From Bradyrhizobium nitroreducens (lineage in GTDB: Bacteria; Pseudomonadota; Alphaproteobacteria; Rhizobiales; Xanthobacteraceae): a DNA stretch of 64,000 bases. Below, piece by piece: positions 19,153 to 28,164 of the stretch. The notes beneath the pieces are model-generated. The model was given only the letters and a program-made list of their open reading frames with translations. It was not told the origin of the DNA and did not search any database. The stretch is from positions 7,864,467 to 7,928,466 of the forward strand of contig NZ_LFJC01000003.1 in assembly GCF_002776695.1 (NCBI RefSeq), in the 5' to 3' direction. Every line of letters starts with the position of its first letter. The stretch's first letter is position 1. The translations under genes were made by a program, and so were the position numbers.

Positions 19153-19509
19153 CTACTCCGACACCGCCGGATGATCCCGCTGGACGGCCTCCCGGACCCA
19201 GCCGGCCTGGATCGCGCGAAACAGGATCTGCGCCGTCTTGAGATCATTGGCCTTCATGCAGAGATCGACGATCCGGCGCACCGCATCGTCGCGCATCAGC
19301 TCGTCGGAGATCTTCATCGCGATTTCCATCGCGACGCGGGCCGCACGGTCATAGCGCTCGCGCTCGCCAGTCCGCGCGGAAGCTGCCGCGCCGACGGAAG
19401 CGGCATCGCAGATCGCACGAATGCGCGCGGCGGCTTCGATGTCGCCGAGCGGAGCGTCGATCGCTTCGTCCCAGATGTCCTGTCGCGTCTTTTGCGCGAA
19501 CCAGCGCAT
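19153..19509 (-). CDS. hypothetical protein, helical
   Basis: 118 residues from the ATG at 19509, which has GGAG about 6 bases upstream; an ATG at 19539 in the same frame lacks one. The sequence is mostly alpha-helical and acidic/basic mixed (MRWFAQKTRQDIWDEAI, ERYDRAARVAMEIAMKISDELMRDDAVRRIVDLCMKANDLKTAQILFRAIQ). No known motif, signal or membrane segment was recognised. It is coding by codon use and by its clean position between two minus/plus neighbours. Confidence 0.65.
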   Translation of the reverse strand: MRWFAQKTRQDIWDEAIDAPLGDIEAAARIRAICDAASVGAAASARTGERERYDRAARVAMEIAMKISDELMRDDAVRRIVDLCMKANDLKTAQILFRAIQAGWVREAVQRDHPAVSE

Positions 19510-19560
19510 TGCCCGCTCCGTAGCTGACGGAGCGAGCATAGACGGCGCTCGGCCTGCGCG

Positions 19561-20985
19561 CTACGCCTCCGGCACGATCTTGCCGGGGTTGAAGATGTTG
19601 AGCGGATCGAGCGCCTTCTTCAGGGCCCGCATCGCATCGAGCGCTTCGGGGCCGAGTTCCGCCTTGAGATATTTCTGCTTGCCCTGACCGATGCCGTGCT
19701 CGCCGGTGCAGGTGCCGTCCATCGACTGCGCGCGCTCGACGAGGCGGTGCATGAACTCCTCGCCGCGCGCCATCTCGGCGGCGTCGTTGGTGTCACAGAC
19801 CAGCGAGCAGTGGAAATTGCCGTCGCCGACATGGCCGACGATCGGCGACAGCAGATTGAGGCGCTTGAGATCCTCCTCGGTCTCGCTGACGCAATCGGCG
19901 AGCCGCGAGATCGGCACGCAGACGTCGGTCGCAACCACGCCGATGCTGTCGCCGGGGCGCAGCGCCTTCACGGACCAATAGGCGTCGTGCCGCGCCTGCC
20001 ACAGCTTGGTGCGGTCCTCCGGCTTGGTGGTCCAGGAGAAATCGCCGCCGCCGCAGTCCCTGGCGATCTCGCCGAAGGCCTTGGACTGCTCGCCGACCTC
20101 GATCTCGCTGCCGTGGAATTCCATCAGGAGCAGCGGTGTCTCCGGCAGCGTCAGTTTCGAATAGGCGTTGCAGGCCTTCACCTGCGCGGCATTGAGCAGC
20201 TCGATGCGCGCCACGGGAATGCCGGTCTGGATCGCCAGGATCACGGCCTGACAGGCCCCGTGCACGGTCTCGAACGACACCGCGCCGGCCGCGATCGTCT
20301 CGGGGATGCCGCGCAGGCGGATGGTCAATTCCGAGATGATGCCGAGCGTGCCTTCGGCGCCGACGAACAGATGCGTCAAATCGTAGCCCGCGGACGACTT
20401 CTTGGCGCGCGTGCCCGTGGTGATGATCTCGCCATCGCCGCGCACCACCTTCAGTGCCAGCACGCTGTCGCGCATGGTGCCGTAACGCACCGCATTGGTG
20501 CCGGAGGCGCGGGTCGAGGCCATGCCGCCGAGCGAGGCATCGGCGCCGGGATCGATCGGGAAGAACAGGCCCTGGTCGCGCAGATGCTCGTTCAGCGCCT
20601 TGCGGGTGACGCCGGGCTGGATCACGCAGTCGAGGTCCTCGGCATGCACCGCGAGCACCTTGTTCATGTCGCGCAGATCGATCGAGATGCCGCCGGCGGG
20701 CGCGTTGACCTGCCCCTCGAGCGAGGTGCCGGTGCCGAAGGCGATGACGGGGACGCGGTTCTTGGCGCAGATCCGCACCACGTCCTGGATGTCGGCGGTC
20801 TCCTGCGCCATCACCACGCCATCAGGCGGCTGGTTGGGGATCCAGGTGGTGGTATGGCCGTGCTGCTCACGCACGGCCTGCGAGGTGATGAGACGGTTGC
20901 CGAAGCGTGCGGCAAGCTGCTCCAGCGCGCTCGCGAGGGCTTTCGGCTCCGGCCGCGGCGGATTATTGGTGATGGTCGTACCCAC
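19561..20985 (-). CDS. FAD-binding oxidase, D-lactate dehydrogenase / glycolate oxidase GlcD type
   Basis: 474 residues from a GTG with GGGAGGAA upstream. The FAD_binding_4 domain is clear: PVIAFGTGTSLEGQVNAP, DPGADASLGGMASTRASGTNAVRYG and YDLTHLFVGAEGTLGIISE (about residues 70-230). The C-terminal FAD-oxidase domain has GHVGDGNFHCSL and GEHGIGQGKQKYL, the conserved histidine and substrate region. Members oxidise D-lactate, D-2-hydroxy acids or glycolate and pass electrons to cytochrome c or quinone. No GlcE or GlcF partner follows, so a D-lactate dehydrogenase (cytochrome) role is more likely. Confidence 0.92.
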   Translation of the reverse strand: MGTTITNNPPRPEPKALASALEQLAARFGNRLITSQAVREQHGHTTTWIPNQPPDGVVMAQETADIQDVVRICAKNRVPVIAFGTGTSLEGQVNAPAGGISIDLRDMNKVLAVHAEDLDCVIQPGVTRKALNEHLRDQGLFFPIDPGADASLGGMASTRASGTNAVRYGTMRDSVLALKVVRGDGEIITTGTRAKKSSAGYDLTHLFVGAEGTLGIISELTIRLRGIPETIAAGAVSFETVHGACQAVILAIQTGIPVARIELLNAAQVKACNAYSKLTLPETPLLLMEFHGSEIEVGEQSKAFGEIARDCGGGDFSWTTKPEDRTKLWQARHDAYWSVKALRPGDSIGVVATDVCVPISRLADCVSETEEDLKRLNLLSPIVGHVGDGNFHCSLVCDTNDAAEMARGEEFMHRLVERAQSMDGTCTGEHGIGQGKQKYLKAELGPEALDAMRALKKALDPLNIFNPGKIVPEA

Positions 20986-21070
20986 GGAATTCCTCCCGAC
21001 AGAAGAACCGTGGCAAAGGACATAAAGCCGGTCAAGTCAAGCGACCGGACGCATAGCTAGGGAATGAAGC

Positions 21071-21577
21071 ATGCCGGAGAGTGCCGCCACCGCCCCGACG
21101 CCTGAGCCGTTCCGCGCCTCGATCATGCAGATCGAGCCGCAATGGATCGACTATAACGGCCACCTCAACATGGCCTATTACAACGTGATGTTCGACCGGG
21201 CGATCGACCAGCTCTGGAGCGAGCTCGGCATCGGACCGACTTACATGAAGGAACGAGGCGGCTCGACCTTCACCGCCGAATGCCATGTGCGGTATTTGCG
21301 CGAAATCCACCTCGGCGATCCCGTGCAGATCCTGGTCTGGCTGCTGGAGGCCGACGACAAGCGGCTGCATACGTTCGAGGAGATGCGGCACGCGGAGGAA
21401 GGTTGGCTGTCGGCGACGTCGGAGAACATGTCGCTGCACATGGACATGAAGGCCCGCCGCGTCGCGCCGTTTCCGCCCGATATTCGGGAGCGTATCGCTG
21501 CGGTCACCAAGGCCCACAGCGCCGTGGCGCGCCCCGAGGGCATCGGCCGGAACGTGGCGATGCCCTCGAAGCGGTAA
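21071..21577 (+). CDS. hotdog-fold thioesterase family protein
   Basis: 168 residues. The 4-hydroxybenzoyl-CoA thioesterase-type motif is visible near the N-terminus: IDYNGHLNMAYYNVMFDRAID, with the Asp/His and Asn-Met positions of the hotdog helix. Further conserved stretches are TFTAECHVRYLREIHLGDPVQI and HTFEEMRHAEEGWLSATSENM. Such proteins hydrolyse acyl-CoA, including the betainyl-CoA group associated with carnitine breakdown. The gene is divergent from the flavoenzyme and convergent with the DUF1328 gene (3 bases apart). Confidence 0.87.
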   Translation: MPESAATAPTPEPFRASIMQIEPQWIDYNGHLNMAYYNVMFDRAIDQLWSELGIGPTYMKERGGSTFTAECHVRYLREIHLGDPVQILVWLLEADDKRLHTFEEMRHAEEGWLSATSENMSLHMDMKARRVAPFPPDIRERIAAVTKAHSAVARPEGIGRNVAMPSKR

Positions 21578-21580
21578 CCG

Positions 21581-21754
21581 CTAGACCCTGTTGCGGCCGC
21601 GGGCCAGGCCGACCACGGCCGAGACCAGGAACAGGACCACGGCGATGAAGAAGATGATCTTGGCGATCTCAATCGAGGCGCCGGCGATGCCGCCGAAGCC
21701 CAGGATGCCGGCGATCAGTGCGATAACCAGAAACGTCACAACCCAGCCTAGCAT
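21581..21754 (-). CDS. DUF1328 small membrane protein
   Basis: 57 residues, easy to miss because it is short. It starts at ATG 21754 with GAGGG 7 bases upstream. The sequence MLGWVVTFLVIALIAGILGF, followed by GGIAGASIEIAKIIFFIAVVLFLVSAVVGL in two hydrophobic helices and a basic tail (ARGRNRV), matches the DUF1328 / YtjA family, whose members are often stress-induced inner-membrane proteins of unknown function. Confidence 0.88.
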   Translation of the reverse strand: MLGWVVTFLVIALIAGILGFGGIAGASIEIAKIIFFIAVVLFLVSAVVGLARGRNRV

Positions 21755-21992
21755 GGTCAAACCCTCGTCCTGATGTCTGTTTGCATCTGGCGCGGCTCCC
21801 CGCGCCACCTGCCCAGACAATCTCGACGTGGGAACGATGGTTCCCGCACGCATGGCGGCGAAATTCGCGCTGGCCTCAGGAACAAATTCGGGCCGCCGCG
21901 CACGTGGAAAACCCGTTCTCGTCGCCCCATATAGGCACCAATCCCTGTTAGAAGGCTCCCTTCCACCTCCCTGCGGTGCCATCGTGGGGCAA

Positions 21993-24572
21993 ATGATTCG
22001 CATGACCGAGCCGAGCAAGATCACAGCCGTACCCGACCACCAGCCCGCAGCCGGCGGCATCGCCGCGCGTGCGCGCGCCTCAGTGGGCCCGAAATATCTG
22101 TCCGGGCTCAATCCGGAGCAGCGCGAGGCGGTGGAGACGCTGGATGGCCCGGTCCTGGTGCTGGCCGGCGCCGGCACCGGCAAGACCCGCGTGCTGACGA
22201 CGCGCATCGCCCATATCCTGAGCCAGGGCCGCGCCCGCCCCGCCGAGATCCTGTCGGTGACCTTCACCAACAAGGCTGCCCGCGAGATGAAGCACCGGCT
22301 CGGCCAGATGCTCGGCCACGCCGTCGAGGGCATGCCCTGGCTCGGCACCTTCCACTCCATCGGCGGCCGCATCCTGCGTTTCCATGCCGAGCTGGCGCAG
22401 CTCAAATCGAACTTCACCGTGCTCGACGTCGACGACCAGGTGCGGCTGCTAAAGCAGCTGCTGCAGGCCGAGAACATCGACGACAAGCGCTGGCCGGCGC
22501 GCATGCTGGCCGGCCTGATCGACGGCTGGAAGAACCGCGGCCTGATGCCCTCGCAGGTCCCGTCGGGCGAAGCCGCGATGTTCGCTAACGGCAAGGGCGG
22601 CAAGCTCTATGCGAGCTATCAGGAGCGGCTGAAGATTTTGAACGCCGCCGATTTCGGCGATCTGCTGCTGGAGAACATCCGCATCTTCCGCGAGCACCCG
22701 GATATTTTGCGGCAGTACCAGCAGCGCTTCAAATACATCCTGGTCGACGAATATCAGGACACCAACGTCGCGCAATATCTGTGGCTGCGGCTGCTGTCGC
22801 AGGCGCCTTCTTTCACCTCTCCCCGCGTGCGGGGAGAGGTCGCATCGCGAAGCGATGCGGGTGAGGGGGACTCTCCAGAGACCGCGCTCGTGGAGACAGC
22901 CCCTCACCCCGACCCTCTCCCCGTGAAGGACGGGGAGAGGGAGAGGACCAAGAACATCTGCTGCGTCGGCGACGACGATCAGTCGATCTATGGCTGGCGC
23001 GGCGCCGAGGTCGACAACATCCTGCGCTTCGAGCACGATTTCCCGGGCGCCAAGGTCATCCGCCTGGAGCGCAACTACCGCTCGACCGGCCACATCCTCG
23101 CCGCCGCGTCGCATCTGATCGCGCACAACGAAGGCCGGCTTGGCAAGACGCTGCGCACCGAGGACCAGGACGGCGAGAAGGTCACGGTCACGGGCTCGTG
23201 GGATTCCGAGGAGGAAGCCCGCGGTATCGGCGAGGAGATCGAGCAGATCCAGCGCAAGGGCGAGAAGCTCAACGAGATCGCCATTCTCGTGCGCGCCTCC
23301 TACCAGATGCGCGAGTTCGAAGATCGTTTCGTCACGCTCGGCCTGCCCTATCGCGTCATCGGCGGCCCGCGCTTCTACGAGCGCGCCGAAATCCGCGACG
23401 CGCTGGCATACCTGCGCGTCATCAACTCGCCGGCCGACGATCTCGCTTTCGAGCGCATCGTCAACACGCCCAAGCGCGGCCTCGGCGATGCCACCGTGCA
23501 GATGCTGCACGACCATGCCCGCAAGCGCCGCATTCCGCTGTTCGAGGCGGCGCGGGCGGTGGTCGAGACCGACGAGCTGAAGCCGAAGGCGCGCGGCAGC
23601 TTGCGCGACCTCGTCGCGCAGTTCGACCGCTGGCGCGCCCAGCGCGAAGTCACCGCACATACCGATCTCGCCCAGATCGTGCTCGACGAGAGCGGCTATA
23701 CCGAGATGTGGCAGAAGGACCGTTCGGCGGATGCCGCCGGCCGGCTCGAGAACCTGAAAGAGCTGGTGCGCTCGATGGAAGAGTTCGAGAACCTGCAAGG
23801 GTTCCTGGAGCACATCTCGCTCGTGATGGACCGCGAGGGCGGCGCGGAAGAGGACGCGGTGTCGCTGATGACGCTGCATTCGGCCAAGGGTCTCGAATTC
23901 GACAACGTATTCCTGCCGGGCTGGGAGGAAGGCCTGTTCCCGAGCCAGCGCACGCTGGACGAACAGGGCCGCGCCGGCCTCGAAGAGGAGCGCCGGCTCG
24001 GCCATGTCGGCCTGACCCGCGCGCGCCGCCGCGCCATGATCTATTTCGCGACCAACCGGCGCATCCATGGCACCTGGTCGACCACGATCCCGTCGCGCTT
24101 CCTCGACGAATTGCCGGCGGCCAATGTCGAGATCACGGAATCCAAGGGCGGCTCGGCCTGGGGCGGCACCGGCGGCTACGGCGCCTCGCGCTTCGACGAC
24201 ATGGAGGCGTTCGGCTCCACCTATTCGACGCCGGGCTGGCAACGTGCTCAGGCCAACCGCAACCGCGGCAGCGGCCGCAATGGCGGCGGCCGAAGCGGCG
24301 GCTTCGAGGAAGAGGCCGCAACGTTCTCCTCCTCGTCGTCCGGACCGGATTTCGGCAGCTTCTCCTCGCGCCGCCGCGGGCCGCTGACCATCGAGGGCGA
24401 GCTGGTCGCCAAGTCCACCGGCACGACTTCCGAATTCTCACTGTCCGACCGCGTCTTCCACCAGAAATTCGGCTACGGACGCGTCACCAAGATCGACGGC
24501 AACAAGCTCACCATCGCCTTCGACAAGGCCGGCGAGAAGAAGGTCGTGGACAGTTTTGTGGTGCGGGCGTGA
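21993..24572 (+). CDS. uvrD: UvrD/PcrA-type ATP-dependent DNA helicase with in-frame repeat insertion
   Basis: 859 residues from ATG 21993 (GGGG upstream; a longer reading to 21828 is unlikely). SF1A motifs in order: Q motif LNPEQREAV, motif I LAGAGTGKTRVL, Ia TFTNKAAREM, II VDEYQDTN, III GDDDQSIYGWRGA, IV RLERNYRST, V LMTLHSAKGLEFDNVFLPG, VI VGLTRARR. The C-terminus is Gly/Ser-rich and ends in the UvrD C-terminal (Tudor-like) segment VFHQKFGYGRVTKIDGNKLTIAFDKAG. It acts in nucleotide excision and mismatch repair. Oddly, residues about 274-318 between motifs II and III are encoded by a palindromic repeat element absent from typical UvrD proteins. The stop overlaps the next gene's GTG. Confidence 0.94.
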   Translation: MIRMTEPSKITAVPDHQPAAGGIAARARASVGPKYLSGLNPEQREAVETLDGPVLVLAGAGTGKTRVLTTRIAHILSQGRARPAEILSVTFTNKAAREMKHRLGQMLGHAVEGMPWLGTFHSIGGRILRFHAELAQLKSNFTVLDVDDQVRLLKQLLQAENIDDKRWPARMLAGLIDGWKNRGLMPSQVPSGEAAMFANGKGGKLYASYQERLKILNAADFGDLLLENIRIFREHPDILRQYQQRFKYILVDEYQDTNVAQYLWLRLLSQAPSFTSPRVRGEVASRSDAGEGDSPETALVETAPHPDPLPVKDGERERTKNICCVGDDDQSIYGWRGAEVDNILRFEHDFPGAKVIRLERNYRSTGHILAAASHLIAHNEGRLGKTLRTEDQDGEKVTVTGSWDSEEEARGIGEEIEQIQRKGEKLNEIAILVRASYQMREFEDRFVTLGLPYRVIGGPRFYERAEIRDALAYLRVINSPADDLAFERIVNTPKRGLGDATVQMLHDHARKRRIPLFEAARAVVETDELKPKARGSLRDLVAQFDRWRAQREVTAHTDLAQIVLDESGYTEMWQKDRSADAAGRLENLKELVRSMEEFENLQGFLEHISLVMDREGGAEEDAVSLMTLHSAKGLEFDNVFLPGWEEGLFPSQRTLDEQGRAGLEEERRLGHVGLTRARRRAMIYFATNRRIHGTWSTTIPSRFLDELPAANVEITESKGGSAWGGTGGYGASRFDDMEAFGSTYSTPGWQRAQANRNRGSGRNGGGRSGGFEEEAATFSSSSSGPDFGSFSSRRRGPLTIEGELVAKSTGTTSEFSLSDRVFHQKFGYGRVTKIDGNKLTIAFDKAGEKKVVDSFVVRA
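22812..22946. repeat. paired GC-rich palindromic element inside uvrD
   Basis: The left part contains the hairpin CCTCTCCCCGCGTGCGGGGAGAGG and ends GGGTGAGGGGGACTCTCC-like; the right part runs back as CCCCTCACCCCGACCCTCTCCCC and closes with GGGGAGAGGG. The same arrangement stands in the gap at 36955-37095. Its 135 bases are a multiple of three and open in the helicase frame, giving a Pro/Arg/Glu/Asp-rich insert. Confidence 0.85.
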
Positions 24573-25882
24573 AACCGACCAATTTTGCTCGCCTTTCCAT
24601 CCAGTCGCCCAAGAGGACGAAGGCATCACAGGTTGGCTGGCACGGATTTTTCCCGTACTACGCTGGCTATCCAGAGTCTTTCGCCAGCGAACTTATATCG
24701 AGCGCTTGTCTTGCTGAGGGTTCGGTCGTCTACGACCCCTGGAACGGAAGCGGCACCACAACGTTTGCTGCAACAAGTAATTCATCGCACGCAGTTGGTG
24801 TCGATCTAAACCCCGCGATGGTAGTGGTCGCAAAAGCTCGCCTTCTTCCAACTTCAGAGGCGGACAGCATCGAGCCACTAGGGCGCAAGATCGTGGAGCT
24901 TGCCCGCAAGCACGACTTCAACTTGAGTGAGGAAGATCCACTCTGCGCTTGGTTTGGCAACGGGAACGCTCGCACTATCCGGTCGATCGAGGAAAGCATC
25001 CGAGCCCACTTAGTCGGATCTCACACTTATTCTGACGGTCAAGTGAACCTAGAAAACCTGTCGAGCATAGCAGCAGCGAATTTCGTGGCCTTATTCTCCG
25101 TCTGTAGAAAGTTCGCCGCAAAATTTCAGAGCACAAATCCAACGTGGATACGCTATCCTAGGGAAGATGAAAATCGACCTCGCGTAAACAACGACTCAAT
25201 TTTTGAGGAATTTCTGACTAACATTCGCGGTATGGCCCAAACTCTAGCTGCTCGAAGCCAAATCAACGGCCATGAGACGGCTCGACCAGAAATCAAACTT
25301 GGAGATTCGACCAGCGTCGCGCTCCCGGCCGGCTCCGTCGACATGATTTTGACCTCGCCGCCTTATTGCACTCGCATCGATTATACGGCCGCCACCAGGC
25401 TCGAACTGGCGGTGCTCCACCCCCTGACTAAGATCGATATCCCTAACTTATCTCGGCAAATGATTGGCAGTGTTCGCGTGCCAACAGAGAAGATCGAGAT
25501 ATGCAGTGACTGGGGGGAGACTTGTTCAAAATTCTTGCGAGATGTTCAGAGCCATCCCTCTAAGGCGTCGAGTGGCTACTACTATCGCACGCACTTGGAC
25601 TACTTCTGTAAAATGAGCAATTCCATTCAGAACCTATCTAGGTCCCTAAAGACGAGTGGCTTGGCAGTTCTGGTCGTCCAAGATTCCTACTACAAAGATG
25701 TATACAACGATTTGCCAAAAATGATTTCTGAGATATGTTCGTTCCACAATCTTAAATTGAGACGCAGAGAAGACTTTAGGATTCAGCGCACCATGGCGGG
25801 GCTGCATCCTTACTCACGCGGATACAAGCGACCAATGAGCGCATTAGAAGCAGTGCTTTGCTTTGAGAAACTAGGTGGCTAA
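24569..25882 (+). CDS. DNA (N4-cytosine/N6-adenine-type) methyltransferase of a foreign cassette
   Basis: 437 residues. The SAM-binding motif DPWNGSGTT is at 56-64 and the catalytic motif IV TSPPY at 262-266, so the order is motif I then IV with an unusually long helical spacer of about 195 residues between them. That spacer may be a target-recognition or partner-binding region. The GTG start overlaps the uvrD stop (GTGA); no ATG lies upstream of motif I, so this or a nearby non-ATG start is needed. The coding sequence is clearly more A+T-rich, with codons unlike its neighbours, indicating transfer. It overlaps the following DUF262 gene by one base (TAATG), so the two are co-translated. Confidence 0.85.
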   Translation: MKPTNFARLSIQSPKRTKASQVGWHGFFPYYAGYPESFASELISSACLAEGSVVYDPWNGSGTTTFAATSNSSHAVGVDLNPAMVVVAKARLLPTSEADSIEPLGRKIVELARKHDFNLSEEDPLCAWFGNGNARTIRSIEESIRAHLVGSHTYSDGQVNLENLSSIAAANFVALFSVCRKFAAKFQSTNPTWIRYPREDENRPRVNNDSIFEEFLTNIRGMAQTLAARSQINGHETARPEIKLGDSTSVALPAGSVDMILTSPPYCTRIDYTAATRLELAVLHPLTKIDIPNLSRQMIGSVRVPTEKIEICSDWGETCSKFLRDVQSHPSKASSGYYYRTHLDYFCKMSNSIQNLSRSLKTSGLAVLVVQDSYYKDVYNDLPKMISEICSFHNLKLRRREDFRIQRTMAGLHPYSRGYKRPMSALEAVLCFEKLGG

Positions 25883-26910
25883 TGACCCAAGCTAAGGGCG
25901 AGCAATTAATCGACGCGATTACTAAAGCGCTCCCACGAGCAAGCACGCAGGCGCTCGACATTTCATTCAATGAACTCCTCGACATGTACAAGAACAAGGA
26001 GTTGAACATCTCACCAGATTTCCAGCGTCTCTTTCGATGGAGCCCGGGCCAGCGGTCACGATTCATCGAAAGCTTGCTTCTGGAAATGCCTGTCCCTCCC
26101 ATTTTCATGATAGAAGAAGAGAAGGGGCGCTACGTTCTCATAGACGGACTGCAAAGAATTTCGTCGTACCTCCACTTTCGTGGAGAACTTGAGGCCGAGC
26201 ACCTCGACCCTCCAGTGAAGCTTGGCGAAAAGCTCGAATTGGTCGACTGCGACATCGTCCGAGAACTGAACGGGCTTACGTACGACTCGCTTGATGTTGG
26301 ATTGCAAATTCGAGCAAAGCGCGCCTTCATTCGCGTTGAGGTCGTGAGGGAGGGAGCTGATCCGCACTTCAAGTATCACATGTTCAAGCGCCTAAACACC
26401 GGCGGCGAGTTGCTTTCAGAACAACAGGTGCGCAACAGCACTATCAGAATGTTGGGATCCACCTTTCCCGAATTTCTGAAATCCATGAGCAAGATTGAGG
26501 ATTTCCGAGATTGCACTGAATATCTTACGCAAGAGCGGCTCAACTCCGGCTTTGATCAGGAGCTTATACTTCGCTTCTTTGCGCTTAAGAACCGTCGAGA
26601 CCAATTCAAGCATGAAGTCTCCGATTTCTTAACGGAATATATGGAAGACGTCACTGATGACAATCGACCCGAGACGTTCAATTACGCGGAAGAAGAGGTA
26701 GTTTTCCGAAAGACTTTCGCTGTCTTAAAGCGGGCGCTTGGCGCATACGCATTTGCTTTTGCCAAGAAGGATCGCTCCGGTCTCTCCGGAGGATTTAGCA
26801 CCTACCATTTCGAAGCGATCACTGTCGGCTTACAAGAGATCATCGACAAGCTCGATCCAGAGGATGCAAACGCGATCGAAAAGCTCAAGACTTGCCTAGC
26901 AGTCTGCTGA
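25882..26910 (+). CDS. DUF262 (ParB/Srx-like) protein, 3' end truncated by IS
   Basis: 342 residues as read. DUF262 signatures: PDFQRLFRWSPGQRSRFIESL (45-65), PVPPIFM, then LIDGLQRISS (87-95; the usual DGQQR is DGLQR here) and the FKRLNTGGELLSEQQVRN block. In other systems (GmrSD, BrxR-linked and similar) this domain is an NTP-dependent nuclease or regulator in DNA-modification defence. The last native codon is CTA at 26896; the final three residues and the stop come from the terminal inverted repeat of the IS element. Related proteins usually extend further, so the natural C-terminus is probably lost. A+T-rich like the methyltransferase. Confidence 0.8.
   Translation: MTQAKGEQLIDAITKALPRASTQALDISFNELLDMYKNKELNISPDFQRLFRWSPGQRSRFIESLLLEMPVPPIFMIEEEKGRYVLIDGLQRISSYLHFRGELEAEHLDPPVKLGEKLELVDCDIVRELNGLTYDSLDVGLQIRAKRAFIRVEVVREGADPHFKYHMFKRLNTGGELLSEQQVRNSTIRMLGSTFPEFLKSMSKIEDFRDCTEYLTQERLNSGFDQELILRFFALKNRRDQFKHEVSDFLTEYMEDVTDDNRPETFNYAEEEVVFRKTFAVLKRALGAYAFAFAKKDRSGLSGGFSTYHFEAITVGLQEIIDKLDPEDANAIEKLKTCLAVC
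26896..26899. repeat. CTAG direct repeat flanking IS (left)
   Basis: CTAG immediately left of the IS end, matched by CTAG at 28165-28168. Four-base CTAR target duplications are typical of IS5-type elements. Confidence 0.7.
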
Positions 26911-28164
26911 AAAACTATCGTTTTTGTCGGAGTTTCGTGATTCACTGATTTGCATTGGATCTCGGAGGCTGGGGATGCGTGGCAAGTTCGAGGATCAGGG
27001 TGGACTGTTCTCGTATGTTTTGCCTGAGGCGCTGGTTCCGAAGGACCACCCGTTGCGCAAGATACGAGATCTTGTACGTGCCGTTCTGAGCGATCTGAAC
27101 CGGACATTGAGCGGGCTGTATTCGAAGGAAGGTCGTCCTTCGATCCCGCCCGAGCAGTTGTTGAGTGCTCTGCTGCTGCAGGCCTTTTATGGCATCCGCT
27201 CGGAACGACAGCTGATGGAACAGCTGGACTATAATTTGCTGTATCGTTGGTTCGTGGGGCTTTCGCCGGATGATCCGGTCTGGGACCCGACAACGTTTAC
27301 GAAGAACCGTGCCCGGTTGGAGAACGGCGAGGTGTTCGCCAAGTTCATGGCGAAGCTTCTGAACCATCCGGATGTGAAGCCCCTGTTGTCGAGCGAGCAC
27401 TTCTCGGTGGATGGCACGCTGATCGAGGCCTGGGCTTCACAGAAGAGCTTTCGCCCCAAGGACGGCAGCGGCGACGATGATGACGGCGCCAACTTCCATG
27501 GCCAGAAGCGCAAGAACGACACCCATGCGAGCACCAGCGACCCTGACAGCCGGCTCTATCGCAAGGCGGCCGGGCGAGAGGCCAGGCTTTGCTATATGGG
27601 CCACGCCACCATGGAGAACCGGCACGGGCTGGCGGTAGCCGGCAAGGTCACGCATGCCAATGGTACCGCCGAACGCCGGGCTTCAGAGGCGATGCTGAAG
27701 GCGAGACGCAAAGCCGCAGGCCGCCGCATCACCGCCGGTGAGGACAAGGCGTACGATACGGCCGAGCATGTCGACAATCTTCGTGCCATCGGCGTGACGC
27801 CGCATGTGACCCAGAACCAGGCCGTCACCAAAACCGGCAAGACCCGCAACAGCGCCATCGACGAGCGCACAACGCGGCACCCGGGCTACAGCATGTCCCA
27901 GTCACGGCGGGCGATGGTCGAGTGCATCTTCGGATGGGGCAAGCAGCATGGCACCATGCGCAAGACCAAACATCGGGGCATCGCTCGCGTCGCCGCCGAC
28001 TTCCTGCTCAATCTGATTGCCTACAACCTCGTCCGGATACCCAAGCTCGTCGCAGGTTGAGGTCGCCGATCGGAGAGGCAATCGCCGCTCCGACATCAAA
28101 CTTCCGACCAAGGTCCAACCCAAACGCCAATCAGCAACGAATTTGCCGGTTTTTCAGCAGACTG
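26900..28164 (+). mobile_element. IS5-like insertion sequence, complete
   Basis: 1265 bp bounded by perfect 16-base terminal inverted repeats (CAGTCTGCTGAAAAAC at 26900-26915 and its complement at 28149-28164) and flanked by CTAG. It carries one intact DDE transposase. Family is assigned from the protein and the CTAG target; an IS1182-type assignment is the alternative. Confidence 0.9.
26975..28060 (+). CDS. IS5-like DDE transposase
   Basis: 361 residues from the ATG at 26975, which has GGAGG 7 bases upstream. The N-terminal part (FSYVLPEALVPKDHPLRKIR, then GRPSIPPEQLLSALLLQAFYGIRSERQLMEQLDYNLLYRWFVGL) is the conserved DUF772-type DNA-binding region. The catalytic triad is visible as Asp in FSVDGTLIEAWAS, Asp in GEDKAYDTAEHV and Glu in RAMVECIFGWGK. 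The frame is intact, so the element may be active. Minus-strand frames across it are shadows. Confidence 0.93.
   Translation: MRGKFEDQGGLFSYVLPEALVPKDHPLRKIRDLVRAVLSDLNRTLSGLYSKEGRPSIPPEQLLSALLLQAFYGIRSERQLMEQLDYNLLYRWFVGLSPDDPVWDPTTFTKNRARLENGEVFAKFMAKLLNHPDVKPLLSSEHFSVDGTLIEAWASQKSFRPKDGSGDDDDGANFHGQKRKNDTHASTSDPDSRLYRKAAGREARLCYMGHATMENRHGLAVAGKVTHANGTAERRASEAMLKARRKAAGRRITAGEDKAYDTAEHVDNLRAIGVTPHVTQNQAVTKTGKTRNSAIDERTTRHPGYSMSQSRRAMVECIFGWGKQHGTMRKTKHRGIARVAADFLLNLIAYNLVRIPKLVAG

Noticed and set aside
22449..24242. 597-codon open frame on the minus strand
   Set aside because: Antisense to the helicase; composition of a shadow frame.
23198..24568. Long plus-strand frame reading into the methyltransferase
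   Set aside because: The upstream part overlaps uvrD out of frame and is Arg-rich; methyltransferase translation is placed at GTG 24569 instead.
26942..27400. Minus-strand frame within the IS as a second IS gene
   Set aside because: Antisense to the well-conserved N-terminal half of the transposase and without a ribosome site or motif.
24569..28164. Possible tRNA or att repeat marking a site-specific integration
   Set aside because: No tRNA-like sequence or direct repeat was found at uvrD's 3' end or at the GntR side, apart from the IS CTAG.
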